Positions 26,259 to 38,460 of a stretch of DNA of 64,000 nt are shown in pieces (position 1 is the first letter of the stretch; each line of letters starts with the position of its first letter). The DNA comes from Pseudomonadota bacterium (GTDB lineage Bacteria; Pseudomonadota; Gammaproteobacteria; Xanthomonadales; Xanthomonadaceae): NCBI GenBank assembly GCA_023388355.1, contig JAEWGI010000029.1:1-64000 (forward strand), written 5' to 3'. Under the pieces are notes generated by a model. It was not told where the DNA came from. It did no database searches and worked only from the letters and a program-made list of their open reading frames with translations. Position numbers and translations under genes: made by a program.

Positions 26259-26301
26259 GGTGATCCAGGCAGGCGGAAAGATGGGTCCGCCCGCTTTCAC
26301 C
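26259..26301. repeat. Imperfect hairpin between acs and crbR
   Basis: GGTGA and TCACC enclose GGCGGA (26272-26277) and TCCGCC (26286-26291) with an 8-nt loop. There is no T-run. It lies in the 175-bp gap after acs and before crbR and could trim or partly terminate acs transcripts. Confidence 0.4.
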
Positions 26302-26330
26302 AATTACCAGTCACCGGCCACCATCCCCGA

Positions 26331-28274
<1,944 letters not shown>

Positions 28275-28335
28275 GCTGGCTCCTCCTCTGGAACTGGGCT
28301 GCCCCCAGTTTCGCGCATTGCAGCGTAACCCGGCT

Positions 28336-28349
28336 TAGACCTTGGTCTA
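28336..28349. promoter_or_regulatory. Candidate CrbR operator in the acs divergent promoter
   Basis: TAGACCTTGGTCTA is palindromic except for its two central bases and lies in the 110-bp gap between acs and the DUF294 gene. A 14-bp dyad upstream of acs, in a locus that also encodes CrbS and CrbR, is best explained as the regulator's site. A related half-site, CGACCAATGG, occurs upstream of the DcaP-type porin gene (about 30858-30868). The assignment is inference. Confidence 0.55.
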
Positions 28350-28384
28350 TTCACCGGCGGCCGCGGGCGACGCACAATGCGGCG

Positions 28385-30202
28385 ATGGATCCCGTTCCCG
28401 GCCTGGACCTCAGCCTGCCGCCCTTCGACCTGCTCGATGATGCCGGCCGGCAGCGCCTGCAGTCCAGCGTCGACATCGGCTTCCATCCCGGCGGCAGCAC
28501 CCTGATCGAGGCGGGCAAGGCCTCGCCGCACGTCTTCGTCATCCTCAAGGGTCTCGTCCACGCCTACCAGGTGGACGACCGCGGGCGCGAGGAGCACTTC
28601 GTCGACTATGGCCCCGGCGACATCATCGGCGCCTGGGCGGTGATGGCCGGGCGCGCGCGCGTCAGCTACCGCGCCGATGGCGACTGCCTGAGCCACCTGA
28701 TCCCGGCCGCCACCTTCCGCCAGCTGCTTGCCGACAACCCCGGCATGGCGGCCTGGTTCCACGAGGGCCTGGCCACCAAGGGCCAGCTGGCCAACGGCAG
28801 CGAGCGACGCGAGGCGGCCGAGCTGATGGTGATCCGGGTCGGCGAGGCCGATCTTGCACCGGCCGAGCGCGTCGACGCGACCACCAGCATCGCCGAGGCC
28901 AGCGCGCGCCTGCGCGAGCGGCGCGTGGACTGCCTGCTGGTCTACGACCGCGGCCACGACGAACCGGGCATCGTCACCCGCACCGACCTGCTGGAGGCGT
29001 TGACCCGGCTGGGCCTGCCGCTGGAGGCGCCGATCGGTCCGCTGGCCAGCCGCCCGCTGGCCACCATCGGCACCGGCGAGGTGCTGTTCCAGGCCCTGAT
29101 CGACATGACCGAGCGCCAGATCGAGCGCGTGGTGGTCACCGAAGGCAGCCGTGTCGCGGGAACCCTCGGCATGGCCGAGGTGCTGGCGCATTTCGCCAGC
29201 CATTCGCACCTGATCAGCCTGCGCCTGACCCGCGCCCGCGACATCGACGCCATCGCCGAGGCCGCCTCCGGCATGACCCGGCTGGTGCGCAGCCTCAACA
29301 TCAACGGCACCCGCATCCCGTACATGATGGAGCTGGTGAGCGCGCTCAACAGCCGCATCATGGGGCGGATCTTCGAACTGACCGTCCCGGCGCAACTACG
29401 CGACCGCCTCTGCCTGCTGGTGATGGGCAGCGAAGGCCGCCGCGAGCAGTTGCTCAAGACCGACCAGGACAACGCCCTGGTGCTTGCCGACGATCTCGAG
29501 TGGGACGGGCTGGCCGACGCAATGGACCGCTTCAGCGCCGCGCTGGCCAAGGTCGGCTACCCGCCGTGCCCCGGCAGGGTGATGGTCGACAATCCGCACT
29601 GGCGGATGAGCGCGGCCGGATGGCGCGAGCGCATCGGCCACTGGAAGCAGGTGTACGGCGGCCAGGGCGCGCTGGATCTTTCGATCGCGCTCGACGCGCG
29701 GCCGATCGCCGGCAACGGTGCGCTGTTCGCGCCGGTCAAGGACGCGCTCATGGCGCTGGGCGACGACGAGATCCTGCTCCACCACCTGGCGGCGGCCACC
29801 CTCGAGTTCGAGACCCCGCTGACCTTTTTCGGACGGGTGCGCAGCGACGGCGCCGGCACCGACATCAAGAAGGGCGGCGTCTTTCCCGTGGTCCACGGCC
29901 TGCGCTGTCTGGCGCTGCGCCACGGGATCCGCGCCACCGGCAGCCGCGACCGCTGCGCCGCGCTGGTCGACCTCGGCCAGCTCTCGCCCGGCCTCGGACG
30001 CGACCTGCCGCAGGCGCTCAACGTGTTCCAGCACATGCGCCTGGACGCGCAGTTCGCCGCGCTGGCCGAGGGCCGCGCGCCGGACAACCACATCGATCCC
30101 TCGCGCCTGCGCCGGCTCGACCGCGAGCTGATGCGCGACGCGCTGCACGTGGTCAAGGATTTCCGGGCCCACGTCAGCCAAAGCTTCCACCTGCGCGACT
30201 AG
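28385..30202 (+). CDS. cNMP-binding / CBS / DUF294 nucleotidyltransferase-like protein
   Basis: A 605-residue soluble protein. Residues 1-130 form a cyclic-nucleotide-binding fold (VFVILKGLVHAYQVDDRG, GDIIGAWAVM). Two CBS repeats follow at about 150-290 (VDATTSIAEASARLRERRVDCLLV, IGTGEVLFQALIDMTERQIERVVV). The DUF294 nucleotidyltransferase domain has MGSEGRREQLLKTDQDNALV, keeping the two acidic residues of the active site, and a helical C-terminal part. This family is common beside acs and the DUF4212/ActP symporter, as here, and is thought to be a uridylyltransferase-like regulator. CBS domains often bind AMP or ATP, so sensing of Acs by-products is a reasonable guess. The next gene starts 1 bp after its stop. 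Confidence 0.88.
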   Translation: MDPVPGLDLSLPPFDLLDDAGRQRLQSSVDIGFHPGGSTLIEAGKASPHVFVILKGLVHAYQVDDRGREEHFVDYGPGDIIGAWAVMAGRARVSYRADGDCLSHLIPAATFRQLLADNPGMAAWFHEGLATKGQLANGSERREAAELMVIRVGEADLAPAERVDATTSIAEASARLRERRVDCLLVYDRGHDEPGIVTRTDLLEALTRLGLPLEAPIGPLASRPLATIGTGEVLFQALIDMTERQIERVVVTEGSRVAGTLGMAEVLAHFASHSHLISLRLTRARDIDAIAEAASGMTRLVRSLNINGTRIPYMMELVSALNSRIMGRIFELTVPAQLRDRLCLLVMGSEGRREQLLKTDQDNALVLADDLEWDGLADAMDRFSAALAKVGYPPCPGRVMVDNPHWRMSAAGWRERIGHWKQVYGGQGALDLSIALDARPIAGNGALFAPVKDALMALGDDEILLHHLAAATLEFETPLTFFGRVRSDGAGTDIKKGGVFPVVHGLRCLALRHGIRATGSRDRCAALVDLGQLSPGLGRDLPQALNVFQHMRLDAQFAALAEGRAPDNHIDPSRLRRLDRELMRDALHVVKDFRAHVSQSFHLRD

Positions 30203-30203
30203 G

Positions 30204-30833
30204 ATGCGGACCCTGCGGCGCTGGTGGCTGAGGCGGAAGGCCGGCAGCGGCGAATGGGCCGGCCTGCTGCGGCCGGCACCGCCCGGCGAATGGGTCAGCC
30301 TCGATCTCGAGACCACCGGCCTGGATCCGAAGCAGGACCACATCCTCAGCCTTGCCGCGGTGCCGGTGCGCGACGGCCGGGTGCTGACCTCCGAGCGATT
30401 CGAGCGCCGGATCCGTGCCGACCGCGAGTTCGGCATCGAATCCATCCGCCACCACGGCATCACCCCTGCCGAGGCCGCCGAAGGCGTCTCGGTCACGGCC
30501 GCAGTGCGCGATTTCCTGCACTGGCTGCAGGGGCGCACCCTGCTCGGCTACCACCTGGGCTTCGACCTGGCGATGCTCTCGCCGCACGTGCGCGCGCTCA
30601 CCGGCTTCGCCCTGCCCAACCCGCGCGTGGACCTGGCCGAAGCCTATGCGGCGCGCGCGCGCCGCGCCCAGCCCAATGCGCCGCCCAACCTCGACTTCCG
30701 CCACATCGCCGACAGCCTCGGCGTGCCGGTGCTGGCCCGCCACAGCGCGCTGGGCGACGCGGTCACCGTCGGCCTGTGCTGGCTTGCGCTGCAGGCGCCG
30801 CGCCGGCCCGCCGGGGGCGAACGCGGCCGATAG
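30204..30833 (+). CDS. DnaQ-like 3'-5' exonuclease
   Basis: A 209-residue DEDDh exonuclease-fold protein. The three Exo motifs are seen: WVSLDLETTGLDPKQD (Exo I), LLGYHLGFDLAML (Exo II), and ARHSALGDAVTVGL (Exo III with the catalytic His five residues before the Asp). The N-terminal basic segment MRTLRRWWLRRKAGSGEW is membrane- or nucleic-acid-facing. It resembles PolC/DnaQ epsilon-like exonucleases but is not part of a polymerase. It is separated by 1 bp from the DUF294 gene, an association seen repeatedly in proteobacterial acetate loci, where its substrate is unknown. Confidence 0.9.
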   Translation: MRTLRRWWLRRKAGSGEWAGLLRPAPPGEWVSLDLETTGLDPKQDHILSLAAVPVRDGRVLTSERFERRIRADREFGIESIRHHGITPAEAAEGVSVTAAVRDFLHWLQGRTLLGYHLGFDLAMLSPHVRALTGFALPNPRVDLAEAYAARARRAQPNAPPNLDFRHIADSLGVPVLARHSALGDAVTVGLCWLALQAPRRPAGGERGR

Positions 30834-30947
30834 CCGGGGCGCGCGTCCGGCCCGCGTATTCGACCAATGGCCAATAGGCGAGCGCCAGCCGCGAGGTCAG
30901 GCTCCGGAGGACCGCGCCGTGCGCGGGCATTCCTGTGGGAGGGAGCA

Positions 30948-32315
30948 ATGACGACGAAACGACGCCAATCACGGCGGTTGCTGGCAACGGCGGTACTGGT
31001 CGCGCTCGCGGCCCCCGGCATGGCCTTCGCGCAGACCGCGAAGGAAGCCGAACTCGAGGCCCGCGTGGCCCAGCTCGAGGCACAGATCCAGACCTTGCTG
31101 CAGTCGCAGCAACAGCAGCAGGAGAGCATCACCCAGACGCAGACGCGACTGGACGAGGTGCAGGTCGCGCAGACGGCCAAGCCGGTGCAGTCCAAGCCGA
31201 TCCTGGCCAACCCGGACGCGGTGTTCACCTATGGCGGCTTCATCAAGTTCGACGCGATGGCCACCGACACCAGCGACGGCGTGATCGGCGAGGGCTCGGC
31301 CGGGCGCATGTTCTACGTGCCCAGCACGATCCCGGTGACCGCCAACGGCGCCGAGCCCGACACCGACCCGTATACCGACGTGCACGCGGCATTCTCGCGC
31401 TTCTGGTTCGCGGCCGACCACACGACGGCAGACGGCAACAAGTTCCGCGGCTTCATCGAGGCCGACCTGTTCGGCGGCGGCACCGCCAACCTCGGCAACG
31501 AGGTGTCCACCAACACCCACGGCCTCACCATCCGCCATGCGTTCGTGACCTGGAACAACTGGCTGGCCGGCCAGACCTGGTCCAACTTCCAGGACGTGGC
31601 GGCGCTGCCCGAAGCGGTCGACTTCGTCGGCGTCACCGAGGGCACCACCTTCGTGCGACAGGCCCAGATCCGCTACACCAACGGTCCGTTCTCGGTCTCG
31701 CTGGAAAACCCGCATACCACGGTCAGCAGCATCGCCACCGCAGCGCGCAACAACGCCGGCGGCAGCGACCTGCTGCCCGACGTCACCGCGCGCTACGTGA
31801 GCAAGGGCGACTGGGGCCACTTCAGCGTCGCGGGCCTGCTGCGGCAGCTCAAGGCCGGCGACGAGAGCACCTCGGGTGCGGCGATGAGCCTGTCGGGCCG
31901 TTTCAACCTCGGCGCCAACGACGACATCCGCTGGATGGCCAACTACGGCTCGGGCATCGGCCGCTACCTGGCCTTCGGCCTGGGCGCGGACGCGGTGCTC
32001 GATGCCAACGGCGAACTGCATTCGCAGGACGGCGGCGGCGGCTTCGTGGCCTGGCGGCACGCGTTCTCGCCCCAGCTGCGTTCGAACCTGATGTACTCGG
32101 TCGCCGAGTTCGACAACGACCGGAACCTCGCCGGATGGGGAGCGGGCAGCTGGGCCGCGGTCGAGCGCGCGCAGTCGTTCCACGCCAACCTGATCTATTC
32201 GCCGTTCCCGAAGCTGGACGTCGGCGCCGAGATCAGCTGGGGCCAGCGCGAGCTGGAAGACGACCGCAAGGGCGACATGAGGCGCATCCACACCACCGTC
32301 AAGTACAGCTTCTGA
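30948..32315 (+). CDS. DcaP-family trimeric outer-membrane porin
   Basis: The start at 30948 (MTTKRRQSRRLLATAVLVAL) is preceded by GGGAGGGAG and begins a signal peptide ending at AFAQ; total 455 residues. After it comes a periplasmic coiled coil (about 35-70, ELEARVAQLEAQIQTLLQSQ) of the sort that trimerises DcaP. The rest is a beta-barrel with alternating aromatic strands, ending in HTTVKYSF with the terminal Phe needed for barrel insertion. DcaP-type porins import negatively charged small acids. Its place directly before the acetate symporter pair suggests a route for acetate or other short carboxylates across the outer membrane. A GACCAA-type site lies upstream. Confidence 0.85.
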   Translation: MTTKRRQSRRLLATAVLVALAAPGMAFAQTAKEAELEARVAQLEAQIQTLLQSQQQQQESITQTQTRLDEVQVAQTAKPVQSKPILANPDAVFTYGGFIKFDAMATDTSDGVIGEGSAGRMFYVPSTIPVTANGAEPDTDPYTDVHAAFSRFWFAADHTTADGNKFRGFIEADLFGGGTANLGNEVSTNTHGLTIRHAFVTWNNWLAGQTWSNFQDVAALPEAVDFVGVTEGTTFVRQAQIRYTNGPFSVSLENPHTTVSSIATAARNNAGGSDLLPDVTARYVSKGDWGHFSVAGLLRQLKAGDESTSGAAMSLSGRFNLGANDDIRWMANYGSGIGRYLAFGLGADAVLDANGELHSQDGGGGFVAWRHAFSPQLRSNLMYSVAEFDNDRNLAGWGAGSWAAVERAQSFHANLIYSPFPKLDVGAEISWGQRELEDDRKGDMRRIHTTVKYSF

Positions 32316-32342
32316 CGACCGCTCGAGGGGGCAACGACAGAC

Positions 32343-32600
32343 ATGTCCGACAAATCACCACAACGTTACTGGAAGGCCAACCTGCGGGTCATCATCGTCT
32401 GCATGGCGATCTGGGCCCTGGTGTCCTACGGGTTCGGCATCATCCTGCGGCCGCTGCTTGCAGGCATCCGCTTCGGCGGCACCGACCTTGGCTTCTGGTT
32501 CGCGCAGCAAGGTTCGATCCTGACCTTCATCGCACTCATCTTCTACTACACCTGGTTCATGAATCGGCTCGATCGCGAGTACGACGTGCACGAAGACTAA
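32343..32600 (+). CDS. DUF4212 small subunit of a sodium:solute symporter
   Basis: An 85-residue protein with two membrane helices (VIIVCMAIWALVSYGFGIIL and the FIALIFYYTWFMN segment) and the motif GTDLGFWFAQQGSI between them, which is typical of DUF4212. Members are always encoded just before a large solute:sodium symporter and are called the small subunit. It is 28 bp downstream of the porin gene and 10 bp upstream of the symporter. It probably supports assembly or sodium coupling of the transporter; the exact role is not known. Confidence 0.93.
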   Translation: MSDKSPQRYWKANLRVIIVCMAIWALVSYGFGIILRPLLAGIRFGGTDLGFWFAQQGSILTFIALIFYYTWFMNRLDREYDVHED

Positions 32601-32610
32601 GGGGCCGACC

Positions 32611-34386
<1,776 letters not shown>

Positions 34387-34407
34387 TCCACATGCTGTCG
34401 TAATGCG

Positions 34408-34439
34408 GCGGCCCGCTCCCGGCGACGGGGGCGGGCCGC
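34408..34439 (+). terminator. GC-rich hairpin after the symporter gene
   Basis: GCGGCCCGC (34408-34416) pairs with GCGGGCCGC (34431-34439), extended by CCC/GGG inside. It lies 22 bp after the stop. There is no T-run, so it may act as a Rho-assisted terminator or 3'-end stabiliser. Confidence 0.5.
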
Positions 34440-34514
34440 ACCGCTTCCGGGCCCCGGAAATCGCGGAGCCGACTACAATCCTTCCATCTGTCAACCACGT
34501 CGTCGGGAGCCTCC

Positions 34515-35033
34515 ATGTTTCTGGAGTTCATCGCCATCATCGCCGCCGGCTTCGCCCTGGCCGGCATCGCGCTCTCGATCGACGTCGCACTGCGCAGGCG
34601 GCTTCCGAAGTGGATCGTGCCGGCCGCGGCCGGTGCCGGCATGCTGCTGATGGCGATCTGGTTCGAGTATTCCTGGTTCGAACGCACCACCGCGGCCTTC
34701 CCCGACGGCGTGGAGGTCGCGTCCACCAACCAGACGCGCTCCTGGTATCGTCCCTGGACCTACGTGGTGCCGCTGACCAATCGCCTGATCGCCGTGGATC
34801 GCCGCTTCGACCTGCACCATGCCGACGCGCCGGGCCAGGTGCTCACGCGGATCATCCTTGCCGGCCGCTGGGAGCCCACGCGCCAGTTCGGCGCGGTCTT
34901 CGACTGCATCGGGCACCGTCGCGCCGACCTGCTCGACGAGGTCGCGCTGGAGGACAGCGGGCGGCTCAGGAACGCGAACTGGATACAGCTGTCCAGCGAC
35001 GACCCGGTGCTGCGCAAGGCCTGCGAACGCTGA
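34515..35033 (+). CDS. Membrane-anchored protein of unknown function upstream of regB
   Basis: A 172-residue protein starting MFLEFIAIIAAGFALAGIAL. It has two membrane helices in the first 65 residues and a soluble domain after them (WFEYSWFERTTAAFPDGVEV, then WYRPWTYVVPLTNRLIAVD). I do not recognise a named domain. It lies 27 bp upstream of the RegB-like kinase and in the same direction, so it may be part of that unit and might feed a redox or envelope signal. TACAAT at about 34474-34479 could be a -10 box. The two cysteines at the C-terminus are far apart and show no motif. Confidence 0.7.
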   Translation: MFLEFIAIIAAGFALAGIALSIDVALRRRLPKWIVPAAAGAGMLLMAIWFEYSWFERTTAAFPDGVEVASTNQTRSWYRPWTYVVPLTNRLIAVDRRFDLHHADAPGQVLTRIILAGRWEPTRQFGAVFDCIGHRRADLLDEVALEDSGRLRNANWIQLSSDDPVLRKACER

Positions 35034-35060
35034 CGGCGCAGGCTGCTTCCGCGCGCACCG

Positions 35061-36410
35061 ATGCCAGAAACCTCCGCTCCGCCATCGCCCGGATCCACCG
35101 CCGCCACCGAAGCGGACCTGACTGTGCGCGCGGGTGGCGACAGCGCCGACGTCAACAGCATGCGCCAGCTGGTCCAGCTGCGCTGGATCGCGGTGGTCGG
35201 GCAGCTGCTGACGATCGCGGTGGTGCACGTCGGGCTGCGGATCGCGCTGCCGCTGCCGCCGATGCTGGCGGTGGTCGCGGCGCTGGCCGCATTCAACCTG
35301 ATCGCAACCCTGCGCTGGCGCGGTCGCGGGCGGGTCACCAATACCGCGCTGCTGCTGGGGCTGCTGGTCGACGTCGCCGCGCTCACCGTGCAGCTGTACC
35401 TGTCGGGCGGCATCGCCAACCCCTTCGTGTTCCTGTACCTGCTGCAGGTGGCGCTGGCGGCGGTGCTGCTGCGGGCCTGGTCGAGCTGGCTGATCGTGGC
35501 GCTGACCTGCGCCTGCGTGGTGGGGCTGGCGCTGTTCCCGGGGCCGGTGACCCTGCACGGGCGTCCCGACGGCGGCCTGTCCGATCCCTACGTGCAGGGA
35601 CTGCTGCTGTGCTTCGCGATGATCGCGACCCTGCTGGTGGTGTTCATCATCCGCATCGGGCGCATCGTCCGCGCCCGCGACGCGCACCTCGCGGCGCTGC
35701 GCCAGCGCGCGGCCGAGGAAGAGCACATCGTGCGCATGGGCCTGCTCGCCTCGGGCGCGGCGCACGAGCTGGGCACGCCGCTGTCGACCCTCGCGGTGAT
35801 CCTCGGCGACTGGCAGCACCTGCCGCACTTCACCACCGAGCCGGAGCTGCTGGAGGACGTGACCGAGATGCAGGCGCAGGTGCTGCGCTGCAAGGCGATC
35901 GTGTCCAACATCCTCGCCACCGCCGGCGAAACCCGCGGCGAGGAGCCGCACGGCACCACCCTGCGCGCCTTCCTCGACGACCTGGTCGACGAATGGAAGC
36001 GCAGCCGCGCGGTGCGCGGTTTCGAATACCTCGACCGGATCGATCGCGACAGCGCGATCGTGTCCGACGTCGGCCTGCAGCAGATGCTGTGGAACGTCCT
36101 CGACAACGCGCTGGAGGCCTCGCGCTCGCGGGTGACGATGGAGGCCGGTCTCCGCGGCGATGCGCTGGTGCTGTGCGTGCGCGACGACGGCCCCGGCTTC
36201 GAGCCCGGCATGCTCGAACGCATCGGCAAGCCCTACCAGTCGAGCAAGGACGCGCCGGGCCGCGGGCTGGGGCTGTTCCTGTCGATGAACGTCGCGCGCA
36301 CGCTGGGCGGTACCATTGCCGCACACAACGAGCCCGGCGGCGGCGCCATCGTGACCATCACCCTGCCGCTGCCGGCGCTGTCGCTGGAGCAGGAGGACGA
36401 TGAACACTGA
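35061..36410 (+). CDS. regB: RegB/PrrB-type redox-sensing histidine kinase
   Basis: A 449-residue kinase. Six membrane helices span about residues 42-200. The quinone-binding heptad GGIANPF is at 116-122, as in RegB. The phospho-acceptor is H235 (SGAAHELGTPLSTLAV). C277, in VLRCKAIVSNIL, is 42 residues further on, close to the place of the redox-active cysteine of RegB. ATPase boxes are WNVLDNALEAS, DDGPGFEP and GRGLGLFLSM. Such kinases read the ubiquinone pool and control respiration, carbon and nitrogen pathways. It overlaps the response regulator gene by 11 bp. The call rests on the intact heptad and the gene pair. Confidence 0.92.
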   Translation: MPETSAPPSPGSTAATEADLTVRAGGDSADVNSMRQLVQLRWIAVVGQLLTIAVVHVGLRIALPLPPMLAVVAALAAFNLIATLRWRGRGRVTNTALLLGLLVDVAALTVQLYLSGGIANPFVFLYLLQVALAAVLLRAWSSWLIVALTCACVVGLALFPGPVTLHGRPDGGLSDPYVQGLLLCFAMIATLLVVFIIRIGRIVRARDAHLAALRQRAAEEEHIVRMGLLASGAAHELGTPLSTLAVILGDWQHLPHFTTEPELLEDVTEMQAQVLRCKAIVSNILATAGETRGEEPHGTTLRAFLDDLVDEWKRSRAVRGFEYLDRIDRDSAIVSDVGLQQMLWNVLDNALEASRSRVTMEAGLRGDALVLCVRDDGPGFEPGMLERIGKPYQSSKDAPGRGLGLFLSMNVARTLGGTIAAHNEPGGGAIVTITLPLPALSLEQEDDEH

Positions 36411-36942
36411 GACCCGCCGGCTGCTGATCGTCGAGGACGATGCCGCGTTCGCGCGCACGCTTACGCGCTCGTTCGAGCGCCGCGGCTACGCCGTACGCCA
36501 CGCCGCCAGCCTCGACGCGATGGAGGCGGTGCTCGCCGATTTCGCCCCCACCCACGCCGTGGTCGATCTCAAGCTGGCCGGCGGCACTTCGGGCCTGGCC
36601 TGCGTGCAGGCGCTGCACGCGCGTGACCCGGAGATGCTGATCGTGGTCCTGACCGGCTACGCCAGCATCGCCACCGCGGTCGAGGCGATCAAGCTCGGCG
36701 CCCACCACTACCTGGCCAAGCCCTCCAACAGCGACGACATCGAGGCCGCCTTCGCCAGCGGCGACGAGGGCGACACCGGCGTCCCGCTCACCCGCCGCCC
36801 GACCTCGATCAAGACCCTGGAATGGGAGCACATCCACCAGGCCCTGGCCGCCGCCGACTTCAACATCTCCGAAGCCGCCCGCCAGCTCGGCATGCACCGG
36901 CGCACGCTTGCGCGCAAGCTGGAGAAGCAGCGGGTGAAGTGA
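36400..36942 (+). CDS. regA: RegA/PrrA/ActR-type response regulator
   Basis: A 180-residue regulator. The receiver has the acidic pair LIVEDDAAF, phospho-acceptor D56 (AVVDLKLAG), Thr in VVLTGYAS and Lys in HHYLAKPS. A short Pro-rich linker leads to a Fis-type helix-turn-helix, NISEAARQLGMHRRTLARKL, which is the strongly conserved DNA-binding part of RegA/PrrA/ActR. The start lies inside the last codons of regB, so the two are made together. Its targets in this organism are not visible from the window, although the convergent secretion gene next to it is not obviously one. Confidence 0.93.
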   Translation: MNTETRRLLIVEDDAAFARTLTRSFERRGYAVRHAASLDAMEAVLADFAPTHAVVDLKLAGGTSGLACVQALHARDPEMLIVVLTGYASIATAVEAIKLGAHHYLAKPSNSDDIEAAFASGDEGDTGVPLTRRPTSIKTLEWEHIHQALAAADFNISEAARQLGMHRRTLARKLEKQRVK

Positions 36943-37014
36943 GTGGCGGTGGCGCGGGTTCGTCGCTGCCGCGAAGGGGAATGACGGACAAGGGCCGCCC
37001 GCACCCCCGGCCCC

Positions 37015-38118
37015 TTACTCCGCCTCCGGCTCCCGATACACCGTCTCGACGTCCTCGCCGCGCGCGCGGCGCACGTTTTCGGCCCAGTGCAGCACTTCGG
37101 CCACGGCGTCGAAGAAGTCGCTGCCGATGTAGTCGTCCAGCTCCACCTGCTCGTTGAGCCCGCGCGCCAGCGGCACGTTCTGCAGGATCGGGATGCCCTC
37201 CTCCTCGGCCGTCTTCTTGATCAGCTCGGCGAACGCGCCCTCGCCCTTGGCCACCACCACCGGCAGGTCGGTCTCGCCGGGTTCGTACTGCAGGGCGATG
37301 GCGATGTGGGTGGGGTTGGTCACGACCACGTTGGACTTGCGCACGGAGTTGAGCATGTTCTGCTGCGCCCACTCCTGGTGCAACTGGCGCCGACGCTGCT
37401 TCACGTACGGGTCGCCCTCGTTCTCCTTGACCTCCTGGCGGATGTCGCGCCGGCTCATGCGCAGCTTCTTCGTGTACGAGAACTTCTGGTACCACACGTC
37501 CAGCGCGGAGACGAAGAAGAACACCGCGATGGTCCACACCGCGATCCATTTCACCGCGTGCCAGAACGCGGCCGCCATCGCCTGCGGCGGCGCGTAGGGC
37601 AGCTTCAGCAGCCACTCCATCATCCCGCGCAGCACGATGTAGCCGATCCCGACCAGCGCCGCGCACTTGAGCACCGACTTCACCAGCTCGACCAGGTTGT
37701 CCATCGAGAACATGCGCTTGATGCCCTCGACCGGGTTGAGCTTGTCCACGTTCGGGGTGACCTTCCTGGCCGACGCCACCGGCCCCACCTGCAGGAACTC
37801 GATCAGCACCCCGAGCGCCAGCGTCATGCCCATCAGCGGCAGGCAGACCCACAGCAGGGTTTCCCAGGCCAGCTGCCCCAGCTGCGGCAGCACGGTGTGG
37901 AAGGGCTGGCCGATGGCCTCCAGGCTTTCGTCGAACAGCGCCTGGAAGCGACGGTAGACGAACGGCGCCAGCATCGCGCCAAGCGCGACCCAGCCGAGCA
38001 GCAGCACGGTTCCGGTGAGCTCCTTGCTCTTGGCGACGTTGCCTTCCTTGCGCGCGTCGCGGATCTTTTTCGGGGTGGGCTTTTCGGTCTTGTCGGCGCC
38101 CTGGTCCTTGTCGGCCAT
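37015..38118 (-). CDS. sctU: Type III secretion export-apparatus switch protein SctU (YscU/HrcU type)
   Basis: A 367-residue protein. The N-terminus DKTEKPTPKKIRDARKEGNVAKSKEL is the SctU signature; FlhB differs here by its EATPKR-type sequence. Four membrane segments follow (about 30-210), then a cytoplasmic domain with the self-cleavage motif NPTH at 268-271 (VVVTNPTHIAIALQYEPG) and the family end DDYIGSDFFDAVAEVLHW. SctU forms the export gate with SctRSTV and switches substrates after autocleavage. No other sct or flagellar gene lies on either side, so it is either an orphan or part of a dispersed system. The two neighbours upstream are unknown proteins. Confidence 0.88.
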   Translation of the reverse strand: MADKDQGADKTEKPTPKKIRDARKEGNVAKSKELTGTVLLLGWVALGAMLAPFVYRRFQALFDESLEAIGQPFHTVLPQLGQLAWETLLWVCLPLMGMTLALGVLIEFLQVGPVASARKVTPNVDKLNPVEGIKRMFSMDNLVELVKSVLKCAALVGIGYIVLRGMMEWLLKLPYAPPQAMAAAFWHAVKWIAVWTIAVFFFVSALDVWYQKFSYTKKLRMSRRDIRQEVKENEGDPYVKQRRRQLHQEWAQQNMLNSVRKSNVVVTNPTHIAIALQYEPGETDLPVVVAKGEGAFAELIKKTAEEEGIPILQNVPLARGLNEQVELDDYIGSDFFDAVAEVLHWAENVRRARGEDVETVYREPEAE

Positions 38119-38460
38119 TGCCGTGTCCCGCGCGTTGGGGGATCGCGCGGATCGAGGCTAGCACGCGGCCGGGAATGGTAGCGGCGCTCTTCTGCTCCTT
38201 CCCCCGCGTGCGGGGGAAGGTTCGGATGGGGGCGCGCGCCGCAGGCGCGCGTGAATTGGCGTGGCGACCGGCTTGCCCCCACCCCAGCCCTCCCCCGCAC
38301 GCGGGGGAGGGAGCAGATCCGCCCGTTGTCATGAACGATCGCCCCGCAAACGGGAGAAGATCCACTCCTAGGGCCACCCCGAGGTGACAGCCCGATGACA
38401 CGCTCGCTAGAGTGTGTCCATCGCCGTCATCGGCCCAGGTACCCGAGTCACGCCCGCGCC
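38119..38460. repeat. Intergenic region with two inverted-repeat hairpins of the CCTTCCCCC/CCCTCCCCC family
   Basis: Two hairpins occur: CCTTCCCCC...GGGGGAAGG (38197-38220) and CCCTCCCCC...GGGGGAGGG (38288-38311), separated by GC-rich sequence with GGCGCGCGCCGCAGGCGCGCG. No coding frame is credible. Just before the next gene lies TGACACGC...GTGTGTCC (about 38398-38420), a weak dyad that may be a promoter element. Confidence 0.6.

Noticed and set aside
37015..38118. Call as flagellar FlhB
   Set aside because: The N-terminus KTEKPTPKKIRDARKEG and the C-terminal pattern fit SctU better, and no flagellar gene is near.
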